Assembly: GCA_037693485.1 (NCBI GenBank)
Contig: CM075346.1
Coordinates: 60,383,001-60,447,000 of the forward strand
DNA from: Kitagawia praeruptora
Lineage: Eukaryota > Streptophyta > Magnoliopsida > Apiales > Apiaceae
Direction: 5' to 3'
DNA length: 64,000 nt
A program made the position numbers and the translations under genes. Under the pieces are notes generated by a model. That model did no database searches. It was not told where the DNA came from and saw only the letters and a list, made by a program, of their open reading frames with translations. Below are positions 1 through 10,500 of the stretch, piece by piece. The number at the start of each line of letters is the position of its first letter. The stretch's first letter is position 1.

Positions 1-213
1 TCTGATTTTTTACTAAAAATCTAATGGTCATTATTCGTATTATAAAGATTTTTATTATATTTGTTAGTGATTAGAAGATATGATGTGATATATTTGATTA
101 TATATTAATTTTCGCTAGATATGATATGATTGAAAGATATGATATGATTGATGTTTTTAGGTGTTCATAAAAAGGTAATATCTTCAACTAAAAGTAAATG
201 TGAAAAATGCAAT
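1..213. repeat. Left flank of the large Copia: decayed Helitron-like repeat
   Basis: AT-rich non-coding DNA. The last ~90 bases closely resemble 13530-13620, and words near the start (ctaatggtca) recur at about 14360. The large Copia therefore landed inside an older dispersed repeat whose other half continues at 13149. The final five bases, 209-213 (GCAAT), are the left target-site duplication. No gene is seen. Confidence 0.6.
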
Positions 214-285
214 TGTTAGGAATATGTTGTACTTGATGATAACTTCACAATCAATCAAAATTGTATAAGTCAAGTTTTGTAATTG

Positions 286-595
286 TCAACGGATGAGACA
301 TTATAACTCTATCCGTTGACAGGTAGCTCATCAACGGATGAGGTTTTGTAGCATACTGCAGTACCTCTATGCTATCAGTTGATAATGTTTCTACTCAGAG
401 TCATGTTGACCATCATTGGATAGGCAGAATAGGGTAGCCAATTGTAAATAAGCCATGCTATGTAATTCTGTCTAAGTGAAAGTGTATCAACGGATGAGAA
501 CAGGACTTTATCAACGGATACAACTCAAATCTACTCTATCAACGGATACAGCTCAAACTACCATCAACGGATGACTGTGTACAACATCAACGGAT
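286..595. promoter_or_regulatory. Cluster of eight TCAACGGAT words in LTR U3
   Basis: Eight exact copies of the nine-base word (one inverted) lie 90-400 bp upstream of the LTR TATA box. The pair at 286 and 311 forms an inverted repeat able to make a short hairpin. CCGTTG fits the general plant MYB core CNGTTR, so a transcription factor array is a plausible but unproven reading. Confidence 0.6.
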
Positions 596-683
596 AATCA
601 TTAACACTTTCTTCTATGCTAGCTGGGAATTAGCAGTTGATAAGGACAAGTTTGACTGACAGATCACATGGGTTGATAGTAGG

Positions 684-692
684 TATAAAAAG
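684..692 (+). promoter_or_regulatory. LTR TATA box
   Basis: TATAAAAAG in the 5' LTR, repeated at the equivalent place in the 3' LTR (about 12633). It is the best candidate for the retrotransposon core promoter. The start site itself cannot be read from sequence. Confidence 0.6.
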
Positions 693-1201
693 CAGTATGG
701 CAGCCATACTTTGGAAACGTAGAAGAAAGAAGAATTCCATTTACACAGTACATACAAGAAAGGTGCAGGGGACATATCTGTTCACAAGGACAACCTTTCG
801 GCTACATGTGGATTTGGAGTGGAGTAGCAAGTCAACTTGAATTAGATTAATATTATCTTATTCCTGTAGTACTTGTAAACTTGGGATATATAACCAAGTG
901 TAGCAACTCTTTAGAAACTAAGAAAACAGACATATTTGCTTAGGGTTTCTTGAATATCCTTAGAAGCAAAGAGTTGTAAAACAGAAGTTGTGTACATCTG
1001 TATCACAGAGTTTTCTTCGAATAAAAGTCTCAGGTGGTACATTTAACCACCTGATTTTTTATGTGTTTGTGAATCATTTCTCATTCGGCAATTATCTCCT
1101 TATAAATTTCTGTGGTTTTTATCAGAAATTTATAATTATCAAGAATTGTATTCAACCCCCCCTTCTACAATTATACAAGTGTGTAATCTGGGAATAACAA
1201 T

Positions 1202-1213
1202 TGGTATCAGAGC
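1202..1213 (+). other. Primer-binding site (initiator tRNA-Met)
   Basis: TGGTATCAGAGC starts three bases after the 5' LTR. It is the usual plant Copia primer site, complementary to the 3' end of initiator methionine tRNA. Confidence 0.93.
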
Positions 1214-1258
1214 AAGCTTCTAACATATTTGAAGTTTAAAGATCAACACACTTCCAAC

Positions 1259-3662
1259 ATGTCTAAGAAGGATTATGGAGTGAAGATACCGGTTCTTGAT
1301 AGAGAAAATTACTTTCACTGGAAAGTAAAAATGCGTCTACATCTCATGTCTATTGATGAAGGTTTTGTAGATTACATTGAGAAGGGTCCTCATGTTCCAA
1401 TGAAGGCGGCTTCAAGAGTTGGCCTTGCTGCAGATGCACCAGACACTTACATTCCCAAACCTGTTTCTGAGTGGAGTACTGAGGACGTTGCAGAAGTCCA
1501 CAAAGATAAAAAGACCATGAATATTCTGTTTAATGGCTTAGAAACAGACATGGTTGACAATGTTATCAACTGTACTACCTCCAAGGAAGTATGGGACATT
1601 GTTCAAACCCTTTGTGAAGGTACAGAATAGGTAAGGGAAAACAAGATGCAACTACTGATCCAACAGTATGAGCACTTCCATTTCAAGAATGGAGAGACAT
1701 TGAATGACACATTTATTACGTAGATTTCAAAAGCTACTGAATGGCTTGAAACTGTATGGAAGAATCTACCAAGTGAAAGATTCTAATCTCAAATTTTTGA
1801 GATCACTGCCCAAAGAGTGGAAGCCAATGACTGTTTCTCTAAGAAACACTCAAGAGTACAAGTCATTTACTCTTGAAAGGCTCTATGTAACTTTAAAGAC
1901 ATATGAACTAGAAATGGAGCAGGATGAAGAAATTGAGAAGGCCCAAAAGAAAAGTGGGTCAGTTGCACTTGTTGCCAACTTGGACCAGAAGGAGGAGAAG
2001 AGGACTGAAGCTGCTAAATCTACACCAAACAGGGAGGTTTGTGAAGGTAGAGCAAAATCAAGCAAAAGCAAGGAAAAAGTGTCTGAAGAAATGAGTGTCC
2101 TTCAGCAGGATGAATTGGATGAGATAGATGGGCATTTAGCCTTTCTATCTAGGAGATTCTCTAAGCTAAAATTCAGAAGAAACTCTGGGGTGGCTAAGCC
2201 ATTTAACAAGGATTTTTCTACAAGAAACTATGTGGATAAATCCAAAATTAAATGCTACAATTGTGGAATTGCTGGTCACATGATAAGTGAATGCAGGAAG
2301 CCTAGATCTGAGAACAAGGGAAAGCCAACTGAAACTGTTGACTACAAGAAGAAACATTTTGATCTTCTCAGACAGAAAGGAAAGGCATTCATGACCCAAG
2401 AGTATGACTGGGCTGCTGATGGAAATCATTCTGATGATGATGCTGAGTTTGTCAACCTTGCATTGATGGCTGATTCTGAGCAGGAAGCAAGTTCAGCTAG
2501 CAATCAGGTATTTTCTACTAATCTCTCTGAGCTCACCAAAGAGGAATGCAATAGTGTTATAGATGATATGTCTACTGAACTATATCACTTGAGTGTTACT
2601 CTTAAATCACTTACTAAAGAGAACAATAGGATTAAAGAGACTAATCTGTTTTTAAGTGATAGAAATGCTGCTCTAGAAACTCAATTTCTAGAATTTGAGA
2701 AAATGAGAGTTGATTGCAATGATGCTAAAAGTGAACTTGAAGCTGTGTTAAAAAGAGAACTGATTTTAAGAAACCAGCTTGAAAAAGAACAAGGGATAAT
2801 TGCTAAATTTCAAAGCTGTAGGAATATTTCTCAAAACATAATAAAAGTCCAGGGAATAGAATCATTTGTGAGGGATACCTGGACTCAAAAGAAAAAGGAG
2901 CTAGAACCTTGCCTTGAGGATCTAGAGACTATTTGTGAATCAACGGATAGTGATCATCCGTTGACAGATGAACCATCAACGGATGAGAGGTATCCGTCGA
3001 CTAACAAAAAGTCTGTTAGTAAGAAGGAACTCAAGAAACTGAATAATCAGTATGGTCCAGTAGCCAAGAACTTTGTTTCTGGTGAAAGTAGCCAAGCCAA
3101 ATCAAGTGAGAAGGCTAAGGCATGTGATTTACTTAACAAAAAGGCTGTTGGTAAATCAGTTAATGAAAAGGTAGAGACTGAGGGTAAAAAGAAAAAGAAC
3201 AGAAATGGTAAGATGGGCATTAACAAGAAAAACAATTATTCTCCTTACAAGTTTGCTCCTAGGAAAACTTGTGGTAATTGCAATAGTGTCAATCACCTAT
3301 CTTCTAATTGCAAGTCTGTTAAAAGGACTCATGTTCATGTACCTCAATCTATGCCAAGTATGCCTGCAATGCCTGGTTTGTATCAGAATGCTAGTTTTTC
3401 AAATCCATATGTGAACATGCCATATGTGTCTAATCCTTATTTTCAATCTGTGAATATGCCACAAATGTCATGGAGCATTCCTAGCATGGATAATATGTAT
3501 GCCAATTTTCCACAAATGCATGCATCAAATATTTATGCAAATGAGCATCTGTCAAAACCTATCACTCAAGCATCTACACCTAAAGTGAAGATTGCTAAGA
3601 GTGCAAAACCAAAGGCTAACAAGAAAAGACCCAAGGAAACTTGGGTACCAAAATCAACTTGA
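1259..3662 (+). pseudogene. gag: gag of the large Copia, interrupted; two CCHC zinc knuckles
   Basis: Gag builds the virus-like particle and binds element RNA. Translation would start at ATG 1259; an upstream TTG also lies in frame. The N-terminal part has the plant Copia gag (UBN2-type) look. The frame is broken by a TAG at 1628-1630 and by a small insertion near 1715 that shifts the reading frame, after which 1704-3662 is open for 652 codons. That part holds a CCHC knuckle at 2253-2294 (C-x2-C-x4-H-x4-C), a long charged, probably coiled-coil stretch (about 2490-2930), and a second knuckle with the same spacing at 3270-3311. Between them sits a cluster of the TCAACGGAT word. The end overlaps the pol frame by 22 bases in another frame, which may be decay or a natural gag-pol boundary. 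Confidence 0.88.
2940..3000. repeat. TCAACGGAT cluster inside gag
   Basis: Exact words at 2940, 2956 (reverse) and 2976, plus a one-base variant at 2992 (reverse). In the gag frame the forward word reads Ser-Thr-Asp and the reverse word, extended by one base on each side, reads His-Pro-Leu-Thr. Confidence 0.8.
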
Positions 3663-6600
3663 TTTGTATTTTGGAATGTGTACAGGGAAATAAAAGGAAT
3701 CTATGGTACCTAGATAGTGGATGTTCTAGGCATATGACAGGAGATTCAACCTTGCTCACAGAGTTCAAGGAGGTAGCTGGCCCTAGAATTACCTTTGGAG
3801 ATGACAACAAAGGATATACTAAGGGATATGGCTTGATTTCAAAGGACAATATCATCATTGAAGAAGTGGCTTTAGTTGAAGGTTTGAAGCACAATTTGCT
3901 GAGTGTCAGTCAAATTTGTGACAAAGACTATGAAGTAAAGTTCACTAAAGAAGTCTGTGTTATTTCTGCCAAGGAAAACAACAATGTGGTATTGACAGGC
4001 TTTAGAAAAGGAAATGTTTACATAGCTGACTTCAACTCAGTATGCTCAGAATCCATTACTTGTCTCTTCAGCAAAGCAAGCAAGGATGAGAGTTGGCTAT
4101 GGCATAAAAAGCTGTCACATTTGAATTTTAAAGTTATGAATGATTTGGTAAGAAAGGATCTTGCTAGAGGAATCCTTCAATTGGAGTTCATCAAGGATGG
4201 ATTGTGTGATGCCTGCCAATTAGGGAAACAAAAGAAATCATCCTTCAAGAGCAAGACAGAGTCATCCATTGTTAAGCCCCTTCAATTGCTGCATATGGAC
4301 TTATTTGGTCCAGTAAATGTCATGTCCATTTCAAAGAAGAAATACTGTCTGGTGATTGTAGATGATTTTTCTAAGTTTACATGGACCTTCTTTCTGCACT
4401 CCAAATATTGTGCAAGTGAAATCATCATCAATCATCTCAGACTAGTAAACAATGGTTCTGAAGTAAAAGTGCAAAGAATCAGGAGTGACAATGGCACTGA
4501 ATTCAAAAATTCCACAATGAAGATTTTCTATGAAGAGAATGGAATTGTCCATGAGTTTTCTGTTGCTAGAACACCTCAACAAAATGGGGTTATTGAAAGG
4601 AAAAACAGAACTCTCATTGGAGCAGCTAGAACAATGCTAAGTGAATCAAGATTGCCAACATATTTCTGGGCTGAAGCTGTCAACACTGCCTGTTTCACTC
4701 AGAATATTTCCTTGGTCAATCAAGCTAGAGGAATGACTCCTTATCAGTTATTCACCAACAAGAAACCAACGTTAGCTTTTCTTCATGTCTTTGGATGTAA
4801 GTGTTTTGTGCTAAGAAATCATGGAGATAACTTGGGCAAATTTGAAGCAAAGGCAGATGAAGCTATCTTTGTTGGATATGCAGCAGGGAAAGCCTATAGA
4901 GTTTACAATCTAAGAATCAACATTGTTATGGAATCTGTACATGTTGTGTTTGATGATCAAAAGATTCTAGGTCTAAATGATGAAGGCTTCCATGAAGAAT
5001 TGAGATTTGAGAATGAGGTAGAAGGTAGAATGTACATTGATGATGATGAGGAAAATGAAGATCATGGCCATGGAAATTCACCTAGAGTTGTTGGTCCAAC
5101 TAGAAGTGATGCTAACACTGGAAATGAAGCATCCGTTGACAGTCATACTGGAGCATCAGATGCATCCGTTGACAAGAATTCTCATGCATCCGTCGACAGG
5201 CAAAATGGAGCATCCGTTGATAGACAAAATGATGCATCCGTTGACAGTCAACTTCATAATTACGCAAGGACAACAAACTCAGGGGGAGTTTCTCAAAGTC
5301 AAAACTCAATGACCAATCAACAAGATCATGCTCACTTAGATGAGGCAACCTCATCTAGATCAAACCTTCCACCTTCAAGAAAATGGACCAGAGATCATCC
5401 TTTTGAGTTAATCATTGGTGACTCAAACTCAAGAGTCCAAACTAGGAGGGCCACACAAGAAGAATGTCTATACAGTAGTTTCCTGTCTCAAGACTAACCT
5501 AAGAAAGTGGAAGATGCTCTTCTATATCCAGATTGGGTCTTAGCAATGCAAGAAGAGCTAAACCAATTTGAGAGAAATAAAGTATGGAAGCTTGTGCCCA
5601 AACCTGATGATAGAGGTGTTATAGGTACCAAATGGGTTCTAAAGAATAAGACTGATGAAAATGGCATAATTGTGAGGAATAAAGCTAGATTAGTGGCAAA
5701 GGGCTATTCTCAAGAAGAAAGGATAGATTTTGATGAAACTTTTGCTCCAGTGGTAAGACTTGAGGCAATTAGAATTTTCCTAGCCTATGCAGCACATGCC
5801 AATTTCAAAGTCTATCAGATGGATGTCAAAAGTGCCTTTCTAAATGGGGAACTGGAAGAAGAGGTATATGTCCATCAACCTCCTGGCTTTGAAGATCCAG
5901 AATTTCCAGAATATGTATATCTTCTCTTGAAAGAACTTTATGGTTTGAAGCAAGCACCAAGAGCTTGGTATGACACTTTATCTCAATTTCTTTTGGAGAA
6001 TCACTTCACTAGAGGTACAGTAGATAAAACCTTATTTCATAGAAATGTCAATGGTTCTTCAATACTTGTTCAAATCTATGTAAATGATATTATTTTTGGG
6101 TCTACAGATGAGAAGCTTTGCAAAAGGTTTGCCAAACTTAATCAAAGTAGGTATGAAATGAGCATGATGGGTGAATTAACTTACTTTCTTGGTTTACAAG
6201 TAAAGCAAGTTAATGAGGGAATTTTCATAAGTCAAACAAAATATATTTATGATCTTTTAAAGAAATTTGACTTAATGGATTGTGCCTCTGCAAAAACACC
6301 TATGGCCACTGCAACTAAGCTTGAGTTGAATACTAAGGAAAAATCTATGGACATCTCAAGCTATAGAGGCATGGTAGGCTCACTTCTATATCTAACAGCT
6401 AGTAGACCTGATATAATGTTTTCCACTTGTCTTTGTGCTAGATTTCAAGCTGACCCTAGAGAGTCTCACTTGATTGCTATTAAGAGAATTTTCAGGTATC
6501 TCAAGGGAACACCAAACCTTGGCATTTGGTACCCAAGAGATTCTGGCTTTGATCTAATTGGCTATTCAGATGCAGACTATGCAGGTTGCAGAATTGATAG

Positions 6601-7021
6601 GAAAAGTACTACAGGCTCCTGTCAATTTCTAGGGAACAGGCTTGTGTCATGGTTCAGTAAGAAACAGAACTCAGTCTCCACTTCTACAGCTGAAGCTGAG
6701 TACATTGCTGCTGGAAGTTGTTGTGCACAGATTCTTTGGATGAAAAATCAACTTATTGACTATGGTCTAAAAGTTGAGAAGATTCCAATTTTCTGTGACA
6801 ACACTAGTGCTATTGCCATCACAGAGAATCCAGTGCAACATTCGAGAACCAAGCATATTGACATCAAATACCATTTCATTAGAGAGCATGTGATGAATGG
6901 TACAGTAGAAATGCACTTTGTGCCAAGTGAAATGCAGCTTGCAGATATCTTCACCAAGCCTCTTGATGAATCTTCATTCACAAGGTTGGTAGGTGAACTA
7001 GGTATGCTTAATTTTTCGTAA
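3641..7021 (+). pseudogene. pol: pol of the large Copia: protease, integrase, RT, RNase H; stop and dead RT site
   Basis: One frame runs from about 3641 to the TAA-to-be at 7021 and is broken only by TAA 5495-5497. In order: aspartic protease with Asp-Ser-Gly at 3713-3721; GAG-pre-integrase HHCC zinc domain (about 4100-4220); integrase core with Asp 4298, Asp 4487 and Glu 4595, the last two separated by exactly 35 residues; a linker with five TCAACGGAT-type words (5131-5244); reverse transcriptase (about 5560-6300); RNase H (about 6540-6960). The normal Copia RT motif Tyr-Val-Asp-Asp reads Tyr-Val-Asn-Asp here (AAT at 6083-6085), which changes a metal-binding aspartate. With the stop this leaves the copy unable to encode active enzyme. 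Confidence 0.95.
5131..5244. repeat. TCAACGGAT cluster inside pol
   Basis: Reverse-oriented exact words start at 5131, 5164, 5212 and 5236, with a one-base variant at 5188. In the pol frame each is read Ala-Ser-Val-Asp, a different frame from the gag and ORF3 copies. This points to conservation of DNA or RNA rather than peptide. Confidence 0.8.
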
Positions 7022-7530
7022 TTCCTAGTGATATCTAATCATACTGTATTGTAGCTAGAAATGTGTTTTTGATTTACTTGAGGATCAAAAACTCTCAGAA
7101 AATTTTTAGCAGAAATTTTGTCTAAGGCAAAATTTGCTTATCAACAGATATCCTTTTATCCGTTGGTAGTATAAACACATTACTAGATTTTCGTATGTCA
7201 ACGGATAACAGGTTGTCCACGTCATCGATGGATAAATTGTTTTCTCAACCGTCCATTCTTTATCCGTTGATATACATATTTTTTTATATATAGCCGTTGG
7301 TAAACGTGTATATTTAGTCACAGCTGTACTTCTTTTCTTTTCATTTATTATATGATAGTTACTTTTGTCCAATGGAGTAATTACTTTTAATTATTTCATT
7401 TTTAATTCTTGAAAAATATAAAAGGCTGTCTTGTGCTCTCACATCTCACCTTTATTTATTTTCAAAAATCTCATAAGTTAACTGCATCTTCTTCACTAAA
7501 ACTCTCTGCAACAAAAGTTCAAACACTTCA
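7022..7530 (+). promoter_or_regulatory. Spacer between pol and ORF3 with internal TATA box
   Basis: A non-coding spacer of about 500 bp. It holds exact TCAACGGAT words at 7198 and 7262 (reverse) and several near copies (7141, 7159, 7227). TATAAAAGG follows at 7417-7425, and then a CT-rich leader of about 100 bases before ATG 7531. The layout (word cluster, then TATA, then start codon) copies that of the LTR and suggests a second promoter for the downstream frame. This is inference. Confidence 0.5.
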
Positions 7531-10500
7531 ATGGCGCCTATTGTTAAGATGATGTCTTCCACTGGGTTTACCTATGAGAAGAACAATTTCGCAGCCTTTG
7601 TTGATACAGTGAACGCTCCAGAAGCATATCACACCATGATGAATTTTGTGAAGAAATGCAAACTGTCATATGCTATGACTGCCACCACTCCTCTAATCCA
7701 CGAGGTAATTGAAGAGGTGTGGGCATCTGCTGAGTACATTGGCACAGACGGTACACTTGCTTTTTCTTTAAAGGGTAAAAACTATGTAGTTAACTCTGAT
7801 GTGATAACTGCTTGTTTAAAATTTCCTGAGAATAACTGTCTGGAAATACCCAGTAATGCTGAAATTGTTACCATGCTAAATTCCATAAACTATACCCTTA
7901 GTACTGAGAACTTAGGGAAAATTGTTAGGAAATGTATGGTTAAAGAATGGAGTTATTTTTGTGATGCCTTCATTAAAACTTTTTCTGGCAAAATTAGTAA
8001 TTTTGATGCTGTTACCAATTCCATGCTAGTTATGCTATGTTTGCTCTTGAATGACAAATTTAATAATTTTGGCTCACTAGTCATGTATGAGATAGCAGCT
8101 AAATTAGGTAAAAAGGAAACTAGGAGCAAGAATATTTATTTTGCTAGATTTTTGATGCTCCTAGCACTGCATGTATCTGAGAATGAGCTATCCATTGCTA
8201 ACCCGGATAGCAAGTTCAATTGTTTTGTTCAGGAGAAGAGAGTCTTAAGTGATTTGATTCGAATGAACCTAAATGCAGAAGTACAATTGGTATATCTGCC
8301 AATTGTTCAGGTAACTGTTTCCAACCCTGAAACTCCTATCTCCAACCCCCAAATTTCTTTTCCTTCTAGTGTCACAATGGAGTCTGTGGCTGTGACCAAA
8401 CAGGCTCCTACCAAAGTGACCAAATCCAAAGTTCTAAAACCACAATCAAAAAGACAAACCTCAGGTGTCTCTCAAAAGGCACCTGTTGCAAAAACTACCA
8501 AAACTCTTGAGGGGAGTGTGAAGGTGGTAGTGAGTGATGAGGGACATGGTGAACATCAAAGAAGCCCTAAGGATAAGGAAGGTGAGGCAGGTGCAACCAA
8601 CATTTCAGTCTCTTAAAAGACTGTTAATGAACCTTCAAGCCAGATTCTAGTTGCATCCTCTCAACAGGGTGTGACTACTGATTTAAGTTCCACTCCAGGA
8701 ACACTACACAAAAGGGCAAGAAACACAGATAGCCCTCACTCAAAAACCTATGGTAGAAGAGTCAAATCCAAAACCATTGGGGAATCACAGGGTGCACACA
8801 CAGTGCAACAAACTGTACATTCTCAAATTCAGTTTGATGTGACTTCAATAAATGTGGAGTCACAGCCCCTTGATCTTAACCTTCAAATCGATACACATTT
8901 TAATCCACCATCACCAACTCCATCTATGGATGTGGATATGGTATCTACATCAATTCCTGATTCTCCATCTTTAAAATTCTTGGAGAATCCCCACTCAACA
9001 ATTGGTGGTCATCATCTTTTAGATGATTTGTTGGGCCATCAATCTTCCATTCCTGAATTCACAACACTATCTGTGGCCTCTTCCTTAAAATCAATCACCA
9101 CAGATTCAGTGTTGGTTTTTACTTCAACGGATACTCTTTTTCCTTCATCAACGGATATCCTTCATCCGTTGACAAGTGTTTCTCCATCAACGGATGTGTC
9201 TACAACTAATCATCCGTTGACAACAATAACTACTACATCAACGGATACACTTTATCCGTTGACAACTCTCTCTACCACTGCAAAATGTGACATTCCCATG
9301 TCAACTATGGAGGAGTTTATAGTAGTTGAAACACTTTTAGGAATGAGGGAAGGGAGTGAGAGGCTGCCTTGTGAGCAGGCAAAAGGAGAGAAAAATAATG
9401 AGAGGCTGACCATTTCTTCCGGTCAGGCAAAAGGAGAGCAAGAGAGTTCCACCTTAGTAGGTGAAGGTGAGGGTGTGAGAGGTGTGAGCTAGGGGGAGCC
9501 CCTGATGCAAGAAAAGAGAGATGAGAGGAGAGAAGGGACTACAGGAGAAATAAGGCAGGAAGATTCAACCATTGCTAGTGAGTTAATGGAGGTTAATGAA
9601 GCCTCCAAGGAGATGGAATTTCAACAAGAATATCAGTCAATCATTGACTCCATCTCTTTGGATCCTGAAACCTTTACTCATCATGTTTCTGCCTATCAAG
9701 TCATGGCACAACAGGGCAATGTGGAGGCAGAGGAGGCAATGCACCTAGTGCACACCTCTCAATCTCTACAAAGAGCAAAGGAAGCTTTGACAGCTCTGCC
9801 TTCAGATGCTGACAGTGAAGAGTTTGGCAATAATGGCAGTGCTGGTACCTCAAGTGATGAAGAAGTCAATATGGAAGATACTCCAAAATGGCTATTTTCT
9901 TCTACCACTATGGTTGGTGACTTCAATGTGGAGATTATGAAGCAATATCAATCTGCTATGGCTGAGCACCAGAATGCAGATCCACAGAGGAAGGCTGTCC
10001 TTCAGCAAATATTGGCCTCCCTCAAACTTCACAAGATGCATATGGTTATTCAAAGAACCCAACATGAGGAGGTGCAAACTGCAATAAGGGAAATGAAAGT
10101 GGAACTAGATGCCAGGATTGAGGCACTAGCCCCTACTACCACTCAGAAGGTGCTGACTAGCAAGTTGTTAAAGGAAGATAGTCTGGCCAAATCAGTTCAG
10201 CATCTTTCCTCCAGAGTGGATAGTATGGAATCTCAAATGCAGACAGTAATTGCCAATCAAGCCAAACAGACTGAGCTACTGGAAAAGCTACTTGCAGCCT
10301 CATCTCCAACCCTTGACGCTAACAAAAAGGGGGAGAAAAAGGTTGTTGCAGCTAGTCAAATTATTCCAGCATCCAGTAGCAAGATAGCACAGAGTGAGGG
10401 GGAGCAACAGCCAATTATAGTGGTCAATCCAACAGAGTTCTCTATAGAGGCTTCCCCTGTGAAGAAGAAGAAAATGGTGTTGCCTGAGGTTCAAAGTATA

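Larger units (their letters stand above)
214..1199 (+). repeat. 5' LTR of the large Copia (986 bp)
   Basis: It matches 12188-13148 nearly base for base. It is 25 bp longer because it holds one extra copy of a unit containing TCAACGGAT near 548-572. A TATA box (TATAAAAAG, 684-692) and an AATAAA signal (1020-1025) suggest the U3/R/U5 layout. Eight exact TCAACGGAT words lie at 286, 311 (reverse), 331, 487, 511, 539, 564 and 587, all upstream of the TATA box. Confidence 0.96.

Noticed and set aside
637..840. 67-codon frame in the LTR, repeated at 12586-12789
   Set aside because: It is preserved only because the two LTRs are young copies. It spans the TATA box, has no family features and no coding context.
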